A stretch of 64,000 nt of DNA from Brevundimonas pishanensis. GTDB taxonomy: Bacteria > Pseudomonadota > Alphaproteobacteria > Caulobacterales > Caulobacteraceae. Under the pieces are notes generated by a model that was not told where the DNA came from, did not search any database, and saw only the letters and a program-made list of their open reading frames with translations. Every line of letters begins with the position of its first letter. Within the stretch, counting starts at the first letter, position 1. Position numbers and translations under genes: made by a program. This document shows positions 55,182-64,000 of this stretch, in pieces. The stretch spans positions 410,366-474,365 of the forward strand of contig NZ_JAJKBG010000003.1 in the NCBI RefSeq assembly GCF_022750635.1, given 5' to 3'.

Positions 55182-56639
55182 CTAAAGCAGGACGATGGTC
55201 GCCAGCCCCAGGAAGATTAGGAAGCCGAAGAAGTCCGTCGTTGCGGTAACGAACACAGCCGAAGAGACCGCGGGGTCGAACTTGAGCTTGCTGAGGGTCA
55301 GCGGTGTCACCACACCGACGGTCGCCGCCACCAGCAGGTTCAGCACCATGGCGGTGCTGATCACCGCGCCGATGCGCCAATCCTTGAACCAGAAGCCCGC
55401 CGCAATACCGACCAACGGCGACAGAACGATACCGTTCGCGAGGCCTACGGCCAGTTCGCGCCAGAAGGTGCGAAGGGCGTTGGACGAGTTCAGTTCGCGC
55501 GTTGCCAGTGCGCGCACCGTAACAGTCAGAGCCTGCGTGCCCGCATTGCCGCCGATGGCCGACACAATCGGCATCAGCACGGCCAGAGCAACGATCTGTT
55601 GGATCGTGCCTTCAAACACAGCGATGACCGCTGCGCCGAGAATGGCGGTGAACAGGTTGATGCCCAGCCACGGCACGCGGCCGCGCACGATCTCGAACAC
55701 GGACGACGACCGGTCTTCGTCCGAGACACCGGCGAGGCGCAGGATGTCCTCGCGGTTTTCTTCCTGAATGATGTTCACGACGTCATCGACGGTCAGCTGA
55801 CCGACGAGGCGGCCTGCAGCATCGACGACGGGAGCCGAGATCAGGTGGTATTTTTCAAAGATGTACGCGACTTCTTCCTGATCGACGTCGACGGCGATCT
55901 CGTTGATCGGCTCCATCAACTCCGTCAGGGGCGTTTCGCGCTTGGAGCGCAGAAGGCGCGAAATGGCGACGCCGCCAACCGGACGGTTGAACGGGTCGAC
56001 GACGTAAATATCGAAGAACAGCTCCGGCAGTTCTTCGCCGTCGCTGCGGACGTGGTCGATGGTGTCGCCGACGGTCCAGAACTGCGGCGCGGCCATAACC
56101 TCGCGCTGCATAAGACGACCAGCAGTATCCTCGTCGTAGCCCAGCGAGGATTCGATGGCTGCGCGGTCGGTTTCCGGCATGGCGGCCAGAACCTTTTCGC
56201 GCTGGTCGTCCTCGAGGTCTTCGACAACGGCGGCGGCGTCGTCCGAATCCAGTTCCTGCAGGGCTTCGGCCAGCACGCCCGAGGGGACGCGTTCGAGCAC
56301 CTCCTCGCGGATACCGTCGTCAAGTTCCGGCAGGGTTTCCGCCAGTAGCTCCGGCGGCAGCCATTGGACCACGACACCGCGGTGTTCGGCCGTCAGGAAG
56401 CCCATCAGGTCGGCGACGTCGGCGGGGTGCAGGTCTTCCAACAGGCCGCGCAGGCGCATGCCATCGCCGTCATCGGCGGCGTCGACAACCTTTTCAACGA
56501 AGTTGGCGGTAAGGGCGTAGTCGTCGCCCAGCGCGACATGATCCTCGTCTTCGCTAATCATAGCGAAGACGTTGGGATCTTGGGTCTCATTATCCGAAGA
56601 TAGACCGGGTTTCAGGTCGGCAGGATCCGTGTTGGTCAC
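55182..56639 (-). CDS. mgtE: Magnesium transporter MgtE
   Basis: A 485-residue MgtE channel. The order is N-domain (residues 30-160, e.g. LLEDLHPADVADLMGFLTAE), two CBS domains (about 165-290, e.g. QREVMAAPQFWTVGDTIDHV), then a five-helix membrane domain (PWLGINLFTAILGAAV, GGNAGTQALTVTVRALATRE). The NAGTQ segment is part of the ion pore. The cytosolic domain closes the channel at high Mg2+ by binding Mg2+. Confidence 0.95.
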   Translation of the reverse strand: MTNTDPADLKPGLSSDNETQDPNVFAMISEDEDHVALGDDYALTANFVEKVVDAADDGDGMRLRGLLEDLHPADVADLMGFLTAEHRGVVVQWLPPELLAETLPELDDGIREEVLERVPSGVLAEALQELDSDDAAAVVEDLEDDQREKVLAAMPETDRAAIESSLGYDEDTAGRLMQREVMAAPQFWTVGDTIDHVRSDGEELPELFFDIYVVDPFNRPVGGVAISRLLRSKRETPLTELMEPINEIAVDVDQEEVAYIFEKYHLISAPVVDAAGRLVGQLTVDDVVNIIQEENREDILRLAGVSDEDRSSSVFEIVRGRVPWLGINLFTAILGAAVIAVFEGTIQQIVALAVLMPIVSAIGGNAGTQALTVTVRALATRELNSSNALRTFWRELAVGLANGIVLSPLVGIAAGFWFKDWRIGAVISTAMVLNLLVAATVGVVTPLTLSKLKFDPAVSSAVFVTATTDFFGFLIFLGLATIVLL

Positions 56640-56703
56640 GTTTACGCCTCCCTAAAGATCGTATCCCGCTTGGTAGTAGGCGGGATTCGCCCTGTCTCTT
56701 CAA

Positions 56704-56788
56704 TGGTGCGGTCGAGAAGACTCGAACTTCCACGGGTTGCCCCACAGCGACCTCAACGCTGCGCGTCTACCAATTCCGCCACGACCGC
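56704..56788 (-). tRNA. tRNA-Leu(GAG)
   Basis: On the minus strand GCGGTCG ... CGACCGC form the acceptor stem with A discriminator and encoded CCA. Anticodon stem CAGCG/CGCTG encloses loop TTGAGGT, giving anticodon GAG. The long variable arm identifies a class II tRNA and the T-loop TTCGAGT is intact. Confidence 0.93.
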
Positions 56789-56890
56789 TCGCATCGGAGG
56801 CCGCTGAATAGGCTAGGCTTTTGAAAAAGGAAAGCCCGAAAAAGAGGAAAAATCAGGAAACTTGCCCCCAACCCTCTCATAACCCAGCAA

Positions 56891-56912
56891 AAAGCCCGCC
56901 GGAGCGGGCTTT
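56891..56912 (-). terminator. Rho-independent terminator after fliN
   Basis: AAAGCCCGC-CGGA-GCGGGCTTT lies 25 bases past the fliN stop and runs into TTTTTGC on the minus strand. Confidence 0.85.
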
Positions 56913-56936
56913 GGCCTCTTAAATAAAACGCGGCTA

Positions 56937-57197
56937 TCAGGCCTGGCCGGCCATATAGTCATAGACATCGGCGGTACGCGTGACGGTGATGGCGATCCGA
57001 TCCTCACGAATCTCGATCTCACCACGCGCTACAGGATGGTTATTGGCCAGAATCCACACTTCGTCCTTGGCCGAAGCGTCCAGCGGAATCACGGCACCAC
57101 GGCCCATGCGCAGAAGTTGCTGCATGGGCAGGACAGAGCGGCCCAGAACGACCGAGATTTCGACATCTACAGCTTCGATTTGGCTCACCGGTAACAC
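56937..57197 (-). CDS. fliN: Flagellar motor switch protein FliN (SpoA domain)
   Basis: An 86-residue protein consisting of only a SpoA/FliN C-ring domain (VDVEISVVLGRSVLPMQQLL, then GRGAVIPLDASAKDEVWILA and NNHPVARGEIE). It would form part of the rotor C-ring that switches flagellar rotation. The start is a GTG at 57197, with another GTG three codons later. It is isolated from other motor genes in this window and faces lipB. A type III secretion SctQ-like protein is a less likely alternative. Confidence 0.85.
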   Translation of the reverse strand: MLPVSQIEAVDVEISVVLGRSVLPMQQLLRMGRGAVIPLDASAKDEVWILANNHPVARGEIEIREDRIAITVTRTADVYDYMAGQA

Positions 57198-57252
57198 CCA
57201 CCACTAAAAGACGGCCTTGCGCTGCCGTTCTTGGAAGCACATTGAACCCACT

Positions 57253-57969
57253 ATGCTTGATGAGCCGTTAAACATGTCCGAATCCGCATTGATCCGTGCC
57301 GATGGTCGTCCGGTCGAATGGGCCGTCTCGACCGGCTATGTCGATTACGAGCAGGCCGAGGCCGCTATGGAGGCGCGCGTCGCCGCCATTGCAGCGGGCG
57401 AGGCCAACGAGCTTGTGTGGTTGCTGGAGCATCCGCCGCTCTACACGGCAGGCGTGTCGGCCAAGGCCGAGGACCTACTGATGCCGGATCGTTTCCCTGT
57501 CTACAAAACCGGACGGGGCGGGCAGTTCACCTATCACGGCCCCGGACAGCGCGTGGCTTATGTGATGCTGGACCTGACCCAGCGCGGACGCGACGTGCGC
57601 GGTTTCGTGCATACGATGGAAGACTGGATCATCGGTGCCCTGAAGCGGTTCGACGTACACGCGGGCATGCGCGAAGGCCGCGTCGGTGTCTGGGTAGAGC
57701 GCAAGGGCGCAGGCTGGGCGCGCGAGGACAAGATCGCTGCCATCGGCGTGAAGGTCCGCAAATGGGTCAGTTTCCACGGCATCAGCCTGAACGTAGAGCC
57801 GGACCTCGACCACTTCGGAGGCATCGTGCCGTGCGGCATCACCGAGCACGGCGTTACCAGCTTGCTGGACCTTGGCATTCTGGCGTCGATGGATGATGCG
57901 GACGATGCGCTGAAGACATCGTTCCAAAAGTGCTTTGGTCCGGTTGTACCGGCGCAGCCGCCTATCTGA
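57253..57969 (+). CDS. lipB: Octanoyltransferase LipB
   Basis: A 238-residue enzyme that transfers octanoyl from acyl carrier protein to lipoyl domains. The thioester cysteine lies in [15 protein letters not shown] and the partner lysine in [30 protein letters not shown] is the family signature. ATG 57253 is assumed; an ATG seven codons later and a TTG at 57217 are alternatives, none with a strong ribosome site. Confidence 0.93.
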   Translation: MLDEPLNMSESALIRADGRPVEWAVSTGYVDYEQAEAAMEARVAAIAAGEANELVWLLEHPPLYTAGVSAKAEDLLMPDRFPVYKTGRGGQFTYHGPGQRVAYVMLDLTQRGRDVRGFVHTMEDWIIGALKRFDVHAGMREGRVGVWVERKGAGWAREDKIAAIGVKVRKWVSFHGISLNVEPDLDHFGGIVPCGITEHGVTSLLDLGILASMDDADDALKTSFQKCFGPVVPAQPPI

Positions 57970-57973
57970 TTGC

Positions 57974-58348
57974 CTAGACGGGCGGGCCGTGCCGGTTCAG
58001 GTGCGGCTGGCCCGGCAGGACAGCCAGAAGGATTAGGACAACGGCGACCCCTGCACTGGCCGCTGCGCAGGGCCAACCGTCCAGATGTTCGGCCAGTCCG
58101 ATAGCGGCCACCACCAGCCAGCTCCACCAGCCCGATCGCCCCAGATCGTGCAGGCGTAGGGACATCACGCACATCGCCGAATAGGCGATCAGCAGCTTGG
58201 CCAGAAACGCTGCCCAGCCTGCCAACCCGTTGGCATCCGCCCACACCACCGCACCGGAGACCAGCGCAAGCACCGTCGCGCCGAAGGCAAAACGCACTCG
58301 ATCGATCCGGTGTGTGGAGTGAAAGAACAGCTCGGTCAGTCGGAACAT
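57974..58348 (-). CDS. DUF805 membrane protein
   Basis: A 124-residue protein with about four hydrophobic helices and the DUF805 motif SLRLHDLGRSGWWSWL. The family is widespread and of unknown function, often encoded near stress or envelope genes. An ATG one codon earlier is possible. Converges with lipB. Confidence 0.85.
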   Translation of the reverse strand: MFRLTELFFHSTHRIDRVRFAFGATVLALVSGAVVWADANGLAGWAAFLAKLLIAYSAMCVMSLRLHDLGRSGWWSWLVVAAIGLAEHLDGWPCAAASAGVAVVLILLAVLPGQPHLNRHGPPV

Positions 58349-58476
58349 CAACGAAAGGTGGGGAGGTCTGTGCCGCGGGGATTCGCTAGGGGTTAAGGCC
58401 GTACCTTAGCCTAAGCGATAGGCGAGGGAAGCGGGCACCACTATCGCAGGCGGTGTTCCAGACCTATATCAAGACC

Positions 58477-58977
58477 ATGACTGATAACGCACCGACCGAC
58501 GCACACGCCGCCCATCGTTCGAACGCGGGTTATGATCTGACGCCGCCAACTGAAGCCGAGCGCGCCGTACTGGAAGCCGATCTGTCGGCTGAAGAGAAGC
58601 GGGTTCTGCTGGCCCATGGTACCGAAGCGCCCTTCTGCGGGACTTTGCTGGGCGAGAAGCGTCAGGGAACTTTCTGCTGTCGACAATGTGGTTTGCCGCT
58701 GTTCAAGTCGGTGACCAAGTTCGAGAGCGGGACGGGTTGGCCCAGCTTCTGGGAACCGGTTGATCCCGAGCATGTCGTGGGCGTGCGCGATACGTCGTAC
58801 GGCATGGTCCGAATCGAATCGCGGTGCGGTCGTTGCGATAGCCATCAGGGTCACGTCTTCCCCGACGGCCCGCCCCCCAGCGGCTTGCGCTATTGCATCA
58901 ACTCTGTCGCACTGAGTTTCACCCCCGAAGGTGACCCACTGCCGGACCCCTTGGGGCGCGGTGATGGCACGGCCTGA
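58477..58977 (+). CDS. msrB: Methionine-R-sulfoxide reductase MsrB
   Basis: A 166-residue cytosolic enzyme that reduces methionine R-sulfoxide. Zinc cysteine pairs are in CCRQCGLP and CGRCDSHQGH, the GTGWPSFW block is the family mark, and the catalytic cysteine is in LRYCINSVAL. The ATG at 58477 gives a normal N-terminus; an in-frame ATG eight codons upstream has no advantage. Confidence 0.95.
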   Translation: MTDNAPTDAHAAHRSNAGYDLTPPTEAERAVLEADLSAEEKRVLLAHGTEAPFCGTLLGEKRQGTFCCRQCGLPLFKSVTKFESGTGWPSFWEPVDPEHVVGVRDTSYGMVRIESRCGRCDSHQGHVFPDGPPPSGLRYCINSVALSFTPEGDPLPDPLGRGDGTA

Positions 58978-59031
58978 ATAAGGCCGTCTTTCGCGGAGTA
59001 AGGTAGTTCGTCTGTTCGAGAGGTGAGTGAC

Positions 59032-59598
59032 GTGTCCATTCTGCTTCCCATCGCTGTGGCTCTGAGCTTTGGCGCAGCCGATCTGGCGAATGACCCCGAT
59101 GGTGTCGTAGCAACGGCGCGTCCGGACCGTGGTGCTATTATCGAAACCGACGCCAAACCGGAGGTGGCTACGCCCTCGTCGACGGTATCGTCGGTGACGC
59201 AGAACCTTTCCACTGCCGAGCAAATCGACAACTGGCTCTCGAATCGTCCTGCGACGCCCGAGGCCCCTGTCTGGCGCGATGAGCAGCCGCGTAAGATGAC
59301 TGGCGAAGTCAGCTTGGGCATCGGCAGTCACGACTACAGCGATGTTTCGGCCCGTGTGGATATGCCCTTGGGCGAGCGAGGCTCCCTGAGCCTCGGCTTC
59401 AGCCAGACCAGGAATGCTCCCTATTATCGTCCGGTCGGGCGCGATGGTCTGTTCTGGGATCCGCGTGATCCGTACGGTGAATGGTCGTCCATGGGGCTGG
59501 GACGCGGGCAGTGGGTTACGCCCTCGGGGCGCAGTCTTAGCCCGGTTGACGATGGCACGCTGATTCCGCGTCGGGACCGGATATCGACCGAAGACTGA
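59032..59598 (+). CDS. Small secreted protein of unknown function
   Basis: A 188-residue protein. The start is a GTG at 59032, preceded by AGAGGTGAG; another GTG lies three codons before. The N-terminus ILLPIAVALSFGAADLA is a signal peptide or single helix. The middle (residues about 90-130) has alternating strands such as GEVSLGIGSHDYSDVSARVD and GSLSLGFSQTRN, suggesting two outer-membrane-type beta hairpins. No family is recognised. Confidence 0.65.
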   Translation: MSILLPIAVALSFGAADLANDPDGVVATARPDRGAIIETDAKPEVATPSSTVSSVTQNLSTAEQIDNWLSNRPATPEAPVWRDEQPRKMTGEVSLGIGSHDYSDVSARVDMPLGERGSLSLGFSQTRNAPYYRPVGRDGLFWDPRDPYGEWSSMGLGRGQWVTPSGRSLSPVDDGTLIPRRDRISTED

Positions 59599-59715
59599 GC
59601 AGTTGCGTATTCGAGACTAATTGACATGTGACGAAATGCGATGGCGGCGCTAAGCCGCATTTGTCGTTTCGAGTTTCGTCATTATGTCCGGCGTCTCGAC
59701 CCCTTTAGGATCAAT

Positions 59716-60369
59716 ATGGACAGTTTGTTGAGTTCCGTTGCCGAGTTCATCTCGCGCAACGCGATGTGGGCCGGATTGATTCTGGGGCTGGTGACCTTCG
59801 TTGAATCTCTGGTGGTGATCGGTGCGTTCATTCCGGCGACCGGACTACTGGTTATCGCTGGCACCATGATCGCGGCAGGCATACTCGATCCTTGGAACGT
59901 TATTCTGGGCTGCGTAATCGGGGCGTCACTGGGTGATGCTGTCTCGTTCGCGATTGGCCGCCGGATGGGCAGCGGCGTTTTGCGCCACAAATGGCTGCGT
60001 CCGCACCGCCGCAAGGTCGCTTGGACCCGCTTGTACTGCGCTCGCTATGGTGTGGCTTCGATCTTTATCGGCCGCTTCTTTGGTCCGCTGCGCGCGTTTG
60101 TGCCGACCATGGTGGGTGTGCTGCGGATGCGCCGCCGCACCTTCCAGATCGCCAATGTCACCTCTGCAATCGTCTGGGTACTGGCCATGGTCATCCCCGG
60201 TTGGTTGGTCGGCAAGGGACTGCACCATCTGGCCGAGGGCCACGGCAAGACGGTGGTCATTGCCGTCGCTCTGGTTCTGGTGGCGGGTGTGCTGGGCGTG
60301 CAGCGCCTAATGAAGGCGCGGGCCGCCAAGAAGAACCGGATGCTGCGCGGTGCCGTTACCGGCGACTGA
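59716..60369 (+). CDS. DedA-family membrane protein
   Basis: A 217-residue inner-membrane protein with the DedA blocks FVESLVVIGAFIPATGLL and FIGRFFGPLRAFVPTMVGVL, and about five hydrophobic segments. DedA/TVP38 proteins are linked to undecaprenyl-phosphate or phospholipid recycling and to membrane potential. The ATG at 59716 follows AGGA; an upstream ATG at 59641 would add a non-conserved basic segment. Confidence 0.9.
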   Translation: MDSLLSSVAEFISRNAMWAGLILGLVTFVESLVVIGAFIPATGLLVIAGTMIAAGILDPWNVILGCVIGASLGDAVSFAIGRRMGSGVLRHKWLRPHRRKVAWTRLYCARYGVASIFIGRFFGPLRAFVPTMVGVLRMRRRTFQIANVTSAIVWVLAMVIPGWLVGKGLHHLAEGHGKTVVIAVALVLVAGVLGVQRLMKARAAKKNRMLRGAVTGD

Positions 60370-60394
60370 GCCACTGCCGGCGACGAGGAACAGA

Positions 60395-60426
60395 AAAAGC
60401 CCCGATCCGGTTGGATCGGGGCTTTT
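60395..60426. terminator. Bidirectional terminator between dedA-like and amidohydrolase genes
   Basis: AAAAGCCCCGATCC pairs with GGATCGGGGCTTTT around a short GGTT loop between two convergent genes. Confidence 0.93.
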
Positions 60427-60448
60427 GTTTTGCTGGCTTGGTCTGGCC

Positions 60449-63400
60449 TTAGTTGTGGGTGTGACCGTGGCCGGTGGTCTCGGTGTAGGTCTCTAGCGCC
60501 GCTTCTGTGACCGTGGCCGAGAACGCGGGGTTGGTGGAGGCATCACCCTCGAACCAGAACGGCTTGCGAGCTGGGCCGCCCACTTCGTTCATGCGGTTAT
60601 CGAACAGTCGTCCATTGACCATGGTCGCGTCGATCTCGTGGGTGTTGCGGATGTTCTCCAGCGGGTTGGCATTCAGCACGATCAGATCGGCCAGCTTGCC
60701 TGCCTCTAGAGAGCCGACATCACGATCCAGACCCAAAGCGCGCGCACCATTGATGGTGGCCGCCTGAATGGCCTTGATCGGGGCCATGCCGCCCTGGTTC
60801 AGCATCCACATTTCCCAGTGCGAGCCGAGGCCTTCACGCTGGCCGTGGGCACCGATCTGGACGGTGACGCCGTTCTCGCTGAGGCGAGTGGCCTCGTGGG
60901 CGACGCTGATGTGGTTCAGTTCGTCTTCCGGAATACGGGTCGGGCGACGCGACACTGCGTCCAGCATGCGGCGCGGCACATACTGGCTGAGGATCGGATC
61001 GGCCCAGACCTGGGTCGTGTCGTAGAAGTGCTTCTCGCCCCACGCACCGCCATAGGCCACGACCAGCGTCGGGTTGTAGGCGGTCGAGGACTGCGACCAG
61101 AACTGGATCACGTCGTCATAGATTTTGGCGACGGGGATCGAATGCTCGATCGTGGTGTGACCGTCCGCGATCATCGACATGTTGTGCTGATACAGGCTGC
61201 CACCTTCCGGCACGACCATCATGCCCAGTTCGCGGGCGGCTTCGATGATCTGTTGGCGCTGTTCACGGCGGGGCTGGTTGTAGCTCTTGACCGAGAAGGC
61301 ACCGACAGCTTGCAGGCGGCGCAGAGCCGTCTTGGCGTCTTCCAGATTGTTCACCGTTGCGGTGAAGCCGGTGTTGGCACCGTACAGGATACGGCCCGTC
61401 GAGAAGATGCGCGGGGCGGTGACCAGACCGGCCTTTGCCAACTCGCTGGCGGCGAAGATTTCCGAGTTGCTGTTCGACGGGTCGTGAACGGTGGTCACGC
61501 CGAAGGCCAGCGAGGCGTAGTTGATCCAGCTTTGTTGCGGGATGATGTCATCCGAGCCCATCGAACCGTGCCAGTGGGTATCGACAATGCCCGGCATGAT
61601 GGTCTTGCCAGCCATGTCCACGACCTGAGCGCCCGCAGGAACGGCGACCGAGCCGCGTGCACCGATGGCCTTGATGCGGTTGCCTTCGATGACGATGACG
61701 CCGTCTTCGATGACTTCGTCACCCTTGGCCGTGATGATGCGCGCGCCGCTGAGGACCTTCAGGCCCGACGGCTGGGCATAGTCCACCTTGAAGCCCAGTG
61801 GGATGCCGTGCTCCGCCGTGGCTGCAACGGTTTCGGCGGCACCATCGACGAAGGTGAAGCTGTCCGTCAGCTTGCGGCTGAACAGTTCCGGACCGTTCGA
61901 CCAGCGCAGGGCCGAAGAATCAGCGGACCAGTGCAGCCACTGACCTGCATCGCGGGTCATGCGGGTTTGCGGAACGGCCTTGCCGCTTTCCGACAGGGTG
62001 ACGGGGTGGCCCGTTGCGGTGAACGGCGCGACATAGGCGTGGAAGCGCTCGGTCCAAGCGACCCATTGGCCGTTGGGGGCCACAGTGAAATCAGTGCCGT
62101 ATTCCGACAGCAGGTGCGTGCGTTCGTCGGTGCCATCCAGCTTGACCGAATAGAGGGCGTTCTTGCCGTCCTTGCGACCGCGCAGGAACAGGCGGTCGCT
62201 GCTGGCACCGAACTGCGGATCGGCACCGCTTTCGGTGATCAGGCTCGATTCGCCGCCGCGTGCAGGCACGCTGTAGACGCCGGGGTTCATGCTCCACAGC
62301 GGCGAGGTCAGATAACCACCCGTACCAGCGCGATAGACGACCGTCTGACCGTCGGGGCTGAAGGTCGGTTCGAAATAGTGGCCGGGGTTTTGGGTCAGGG
62401 TGCGGCCTTCGCCGCCGCTGGCGGGCACCACGCGCACCGAACCCAGCTTCTGGTCATCCCACGTAGTGTAGGTGATCGAGCGGCCATCGCGCGACCACGA
62501 CGGATAGAGCTCGAAGTGATCGGTCTGGCGGGTCAGGCGACGCGGCTGGCTGGTGGAACCGTCGGCGCGGATGTCACGGACGTACAGGTGGCCGAGAGCC
62601 TCGAACACGACCTTGCTGCCGTCCGGCGAGGTTTCGGCAAAGCGCACCATCTTCACGTCGAACTGGTCAGGGGCGACCTCGACGTTGAAGCGAACGGCGT
62701 CCTGAACCTGACGGGTGTCGCGAACGCGGAACGGGATTTCGGTGGCCGCACCCGATTTGGCATCGATGCGCTGAATCTTGCCGCCGGCCCAGACGATCAG
62801 GTGCTTGTTGTCCGGCGTCCAGCTGAAGGTCGGATAAACGCCGTGGATCGCCCACGTTTCCTGCATGTCGCGGTCGAGCGCGTTGTACAGCGGCGTTTCG
62901 CGACCCGAAGCTAAATCCTTGAGGTAGAGCACCGACTGGTAACGATCACGGCGCACGAAGGCCAAGGTCTTGCCATCCGGCGAAGGGGTAGGGCGGATCG
63001 AACCACCCGGACCGGTGACGAATGGGCTGATCTCGCCCGTTTCGCGGTCCAGACGGCGGATCACATAAATCTGGCCGTTCGGGTCCTTGGAATATTCGAA
63101 AGTGCCACCCGGCGTGGAATCATCGCTGTAATAGAGATAGCGGCCATCCGGCGAGAACGCGGGTTCGCCCGTGTCTTTCTCTTGCGTGCGGCGCTCGGTC
63201 AGTTGGACGCCGCTGCCACCTGCGCGGTGCCATATCCACATCTCGCCCGCGCCCAGCGAGCGGCCCGAGGTAAAGTGCTTGCGGCCGACGATGTACTGGC
63301 TGTCCGGCGTCCATTCCGGCTGGGTGACCAGACGGAACGATTCGTCGGTGACCTGACGCGGATTCGAGCCGTCGCGATTCACGATCCAGATGTTATCGCC

Positions 63401-63763
63401 CCCGCCACGGTCGGACGTGAAGGCGATATAGCGGCCATCCGGCGAATATTTGGGCTGCATTTCCCATGCGACGCCCGACAGAATCGGCTTTGCCTCGCCA
63501 CCGCCGATGGGCATCACATAGATGTCGCCCAGCAGGTCGAAAACGATTTCCTGCCCATCAGGGCTGACGTCCAGCGACATCCACGTGCCGGAGGTGACGT
63601 CGATATTGACGGCGCGAGCGGGGCCAGGCGGGGTTTGAACATCCCATTTGGCCGGCTTCTCGGCGGTGGCGGCTGCAGGCGTCTCTGCCGGTGCTGCCTC
63701 CTGCGCCCACGCGGGCATGCTGACGGCCAGTGCCGCCACGGTGGTGAGCCAAACGCGCTTCAT
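60449..63763 (-). CDS. Secreted beta-propeller/amidohydrolase fusion protein
   Basis: An 1104-residue protein with a signal peptide ending in AWA-QEA. Residues about 45-620 hold repeated PD40/TolB-like propeller blades (GQEIVFDLLGDIYVMP, YSPDGRYIAFTSDRGGGDNI, FSPDGRYLYYSDD), and residues about 690-1080 an amidohydrolase barrel with HxH in DTHWHGSM, EHS in HTTIEHSIPVA, and QIGAHGQREGLGSHWE. The last residues are His-rich (GHGHTHN), possibly a metal-binding tail. The family is secreted, common in gammaproteobacteria and alphaproteobacteria, and of unknown substrate (imidazolonepropionase or peptide-like amides have been suggested). Confidence 0.85.
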   Translation of the reverse strand: MKRVWLTTVAALAVSMPAWAQEAAPAETPAAATAEKPAKWDVQTPPGPARAVNIDVTSGTWMSLDVSPDGQEIVFDLLGDIYVMPIGGGEAKPILSGVAWEMQPKYSPDGRYIAFTSDRGGGDNIWIVNRDGSNPRQVTDESFRLVTQPEWTPDSQYIVGRKHFTSGRSLGAGEMWIWHRAGGSGVQLTERRTQEKDTGEPAFSPDGRYLYYSDDSTPGGTFEYSKDPNGQIYVIRRLDRETGEISPFVTGPGGSIRPTPSPDGKTLAFVRRDRYQSVLYLKDLASGRETPLYNALDRDMQETWAIHGVYPTFSWTPDNKHLIVWAGGKIQRIDAKSGAATEIPFRVRDTRQVQDAVRFNVEVAPDQFDVKMVRFAETSPDGSKVVFEALGHLYVRDIRADGSTSQPRRLTRQTDHFELYPSWSRDGRSITYTTWDDQKLGSVRVVPASGGEGRTLTQNPGHYFEPTFSPDGQTVVYRAGTGGYLTSPLWSMNPGVYSVPARGGESSLITESGADPQFGASSDRLFLRGRKDGKNALYSVKLDGTDERTHLLSEYGTDFTVAPNGQWVAWTERFHAYVAPFTATGHPVTLSESGKAVPQTRMTRDAGQWLHWSADSSALRWSNGPELFSRKLTDSFTFVDGAAETVAATAEHGIPLGFKVDYAQPSGLKVLSGARIITAKGDEVIEDGVIVIEGNRIKAIGARGSVAVPAGAQVVDMAGKTIMPGIVDTHWHGSMGSDDIIPQQSWINYASLAFGVTTVHDPSNSNSEIFAASELAKAGLVTAPRIFSTGRILYGANTGFTATVNNLEDAKTALRRLQAVGAFSVKSYNQPRREQRQQIIEAARELGMMVVPEGGSLYQHNMSMIADGHTTIEHSIPVAKIYDDVIQFWSQSSTAYNPTLVVAYGGAWGEKHFYDTTQVWADPILSQYVPRRMLDAVSRRPTRIPEDELNHISVAHEATRLSENGVTVQIGAHGQREGLGSHWEMWMLNQGGMAPIKAIQAATINGARALGLDRDVGSLEAGKLADLIVLNANPLENIRNTHEIDATMVNGRLFDNRMNEVGGPARKPFWFEGDASTNPAFSATVTEAALETYTETTGHGHTHN

Positions 63764-63910
63764 CTGTGGAAGCCCCCTCGTAACTGTAAAACCCTCTGGT
63801 GAAGGCTAGCGAGGTTGGCAGGGGTTTGACCAGCGGCCAGAGCGTGAAAAAGGCGTAACCTTAACGGCAGCGAGCGCAAAGTCCGGAATGTAGGGGAAGA
63901 TCCCGCTCTC

Positions 63911-63939
63911 CCGCTTCTGTTATTGAAAACAGAAGCGGG
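63911..63939. other. Inverted repeat after tRNA-Thr, terminator-like
   Basis: CCGCTTCTGT ... ACAGAAGCGG forms a long hairpin (extended by flanking CTCC/GGAG bases) just past the 3' end of the minus-strand tRNA. A T-run is lacking after the stem, so its function as a terminator or processing site is uncertain. The rest of 63764-63946 holds the amidohydrolase upstream region. Confidence 0.6.
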
Positions 63940-63946
63940 GAGAGGA

Positions 63947-64000
63947 TGGTGCCGTCGGGCAGGATTGAACTGCCGACCTCAGCCTTACCAAGGATGCGCT
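63947..64000 (-). tRNA. tRNA-Thr(GGT), 5' part cut by the window edge
   Basis: The minus strand shows the anticodon loop TTGGTAA inside the CCTTGGTAAGG stem, giving anticodon GGT for threonine, then the T-loop GGCAGTTCAATCC, the 3' acceptor strand and the encoded CCA. The D-arm and 5' acceptor strand lie beyond the edge. Confidence 0.9.

Noticed and set aside
60818..62914. 698-codon plus-strand frame opposite the amidohydrolase fusion
   Set aside because: Antisense shadow: no motif, no start context, and it overlaps the propeller and amidohydrolase domains.

Overview
The window looks like a chromosomal segment of an alphaproteobacterium of the Caulobacteraceae (Brevundimonas/Asticcacaulis type). 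This is inferred from the adjacent flagellin regulators flbT and flaF, a TTG- or GTG-started muramidase with two C-terminal membrane helices that resembles the stalked-pole protein SpmX, TonB-dependent uptake, and GC-rich, tightly packed genes. No phage, insertion sequence or CRISPR array was seen. No gene-free stretch exceeds 300 bases.

Layout. Positions 1-9431: a five-gene peptide/opine-type ABC importer operon ending in an FAD oxidoreductase that runs off the left edge, divergent from a large secreted M14 carboxypeptidase. Positions 9578-25331: an accessory catabolic cluster. It holds a thiolase, three NTF2-fold proteins, two acyl/aryl-CoA ligases, an SDR, a DUF1295 (steroid 5-alpha-reductase-like) membrane enzyme, a DapB-like dehydrogenase, a carotenoid/lignostilbene oxygenase, a tandem HxlR regulator, a TonB-dependent receptor and an MFS carrier. 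Together these suggest import, CoA activation and beta-oxidation-like cleavage of an aryl or isoprenoid compound that is not identified. Positions 25394-30102: hemerythrin, large KatE-type catalase and a di-haem cytochrome lipoprotein (peroxide/oxygen defence).

Positions 30404-35484: a five-gene operon in which every junction overlaps by 4 bases. It encodes a GNAT, a ThiF/E1-like adenylyltransferase without zinc cysteines, a multi-TM protein with a GAF-like tail, a second GNAT-like protein and an Acg-type nitroreductase. This is the best candidate for an undescribed system. Positions 35572-37692: a small basic protein and an SDR/LysR pair. Positions 37689-41680: the four-gene Anbu operon (ATP-grasp, alpha-E, transglutaminase, Anbu peptidase). 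Positions 41787-47941: the complete hut histidine-degradation set, arranged as hutUH divergent from hutCGI around a palindromic operator.

Positions 47945-64000: mostly housekeeping genes. These are tRNA-Ser(CGA), a NrtR-like regulator with an HD nucleotidase, a beta-repeat lipoprotein, a MoxR ATPase, flbT-flaF, an ExoD-family protein, an SpmX-like muramidase, MgtE, tRNA-Leu(GAG), a stand-alone FliN, LipB, a DUF805 protein, MsrB, a small secreted protein, a DedA protein, a beta-propeller/amidohydrolase fusion, and a tRNA-Thr(GGT) cut by the right edge.
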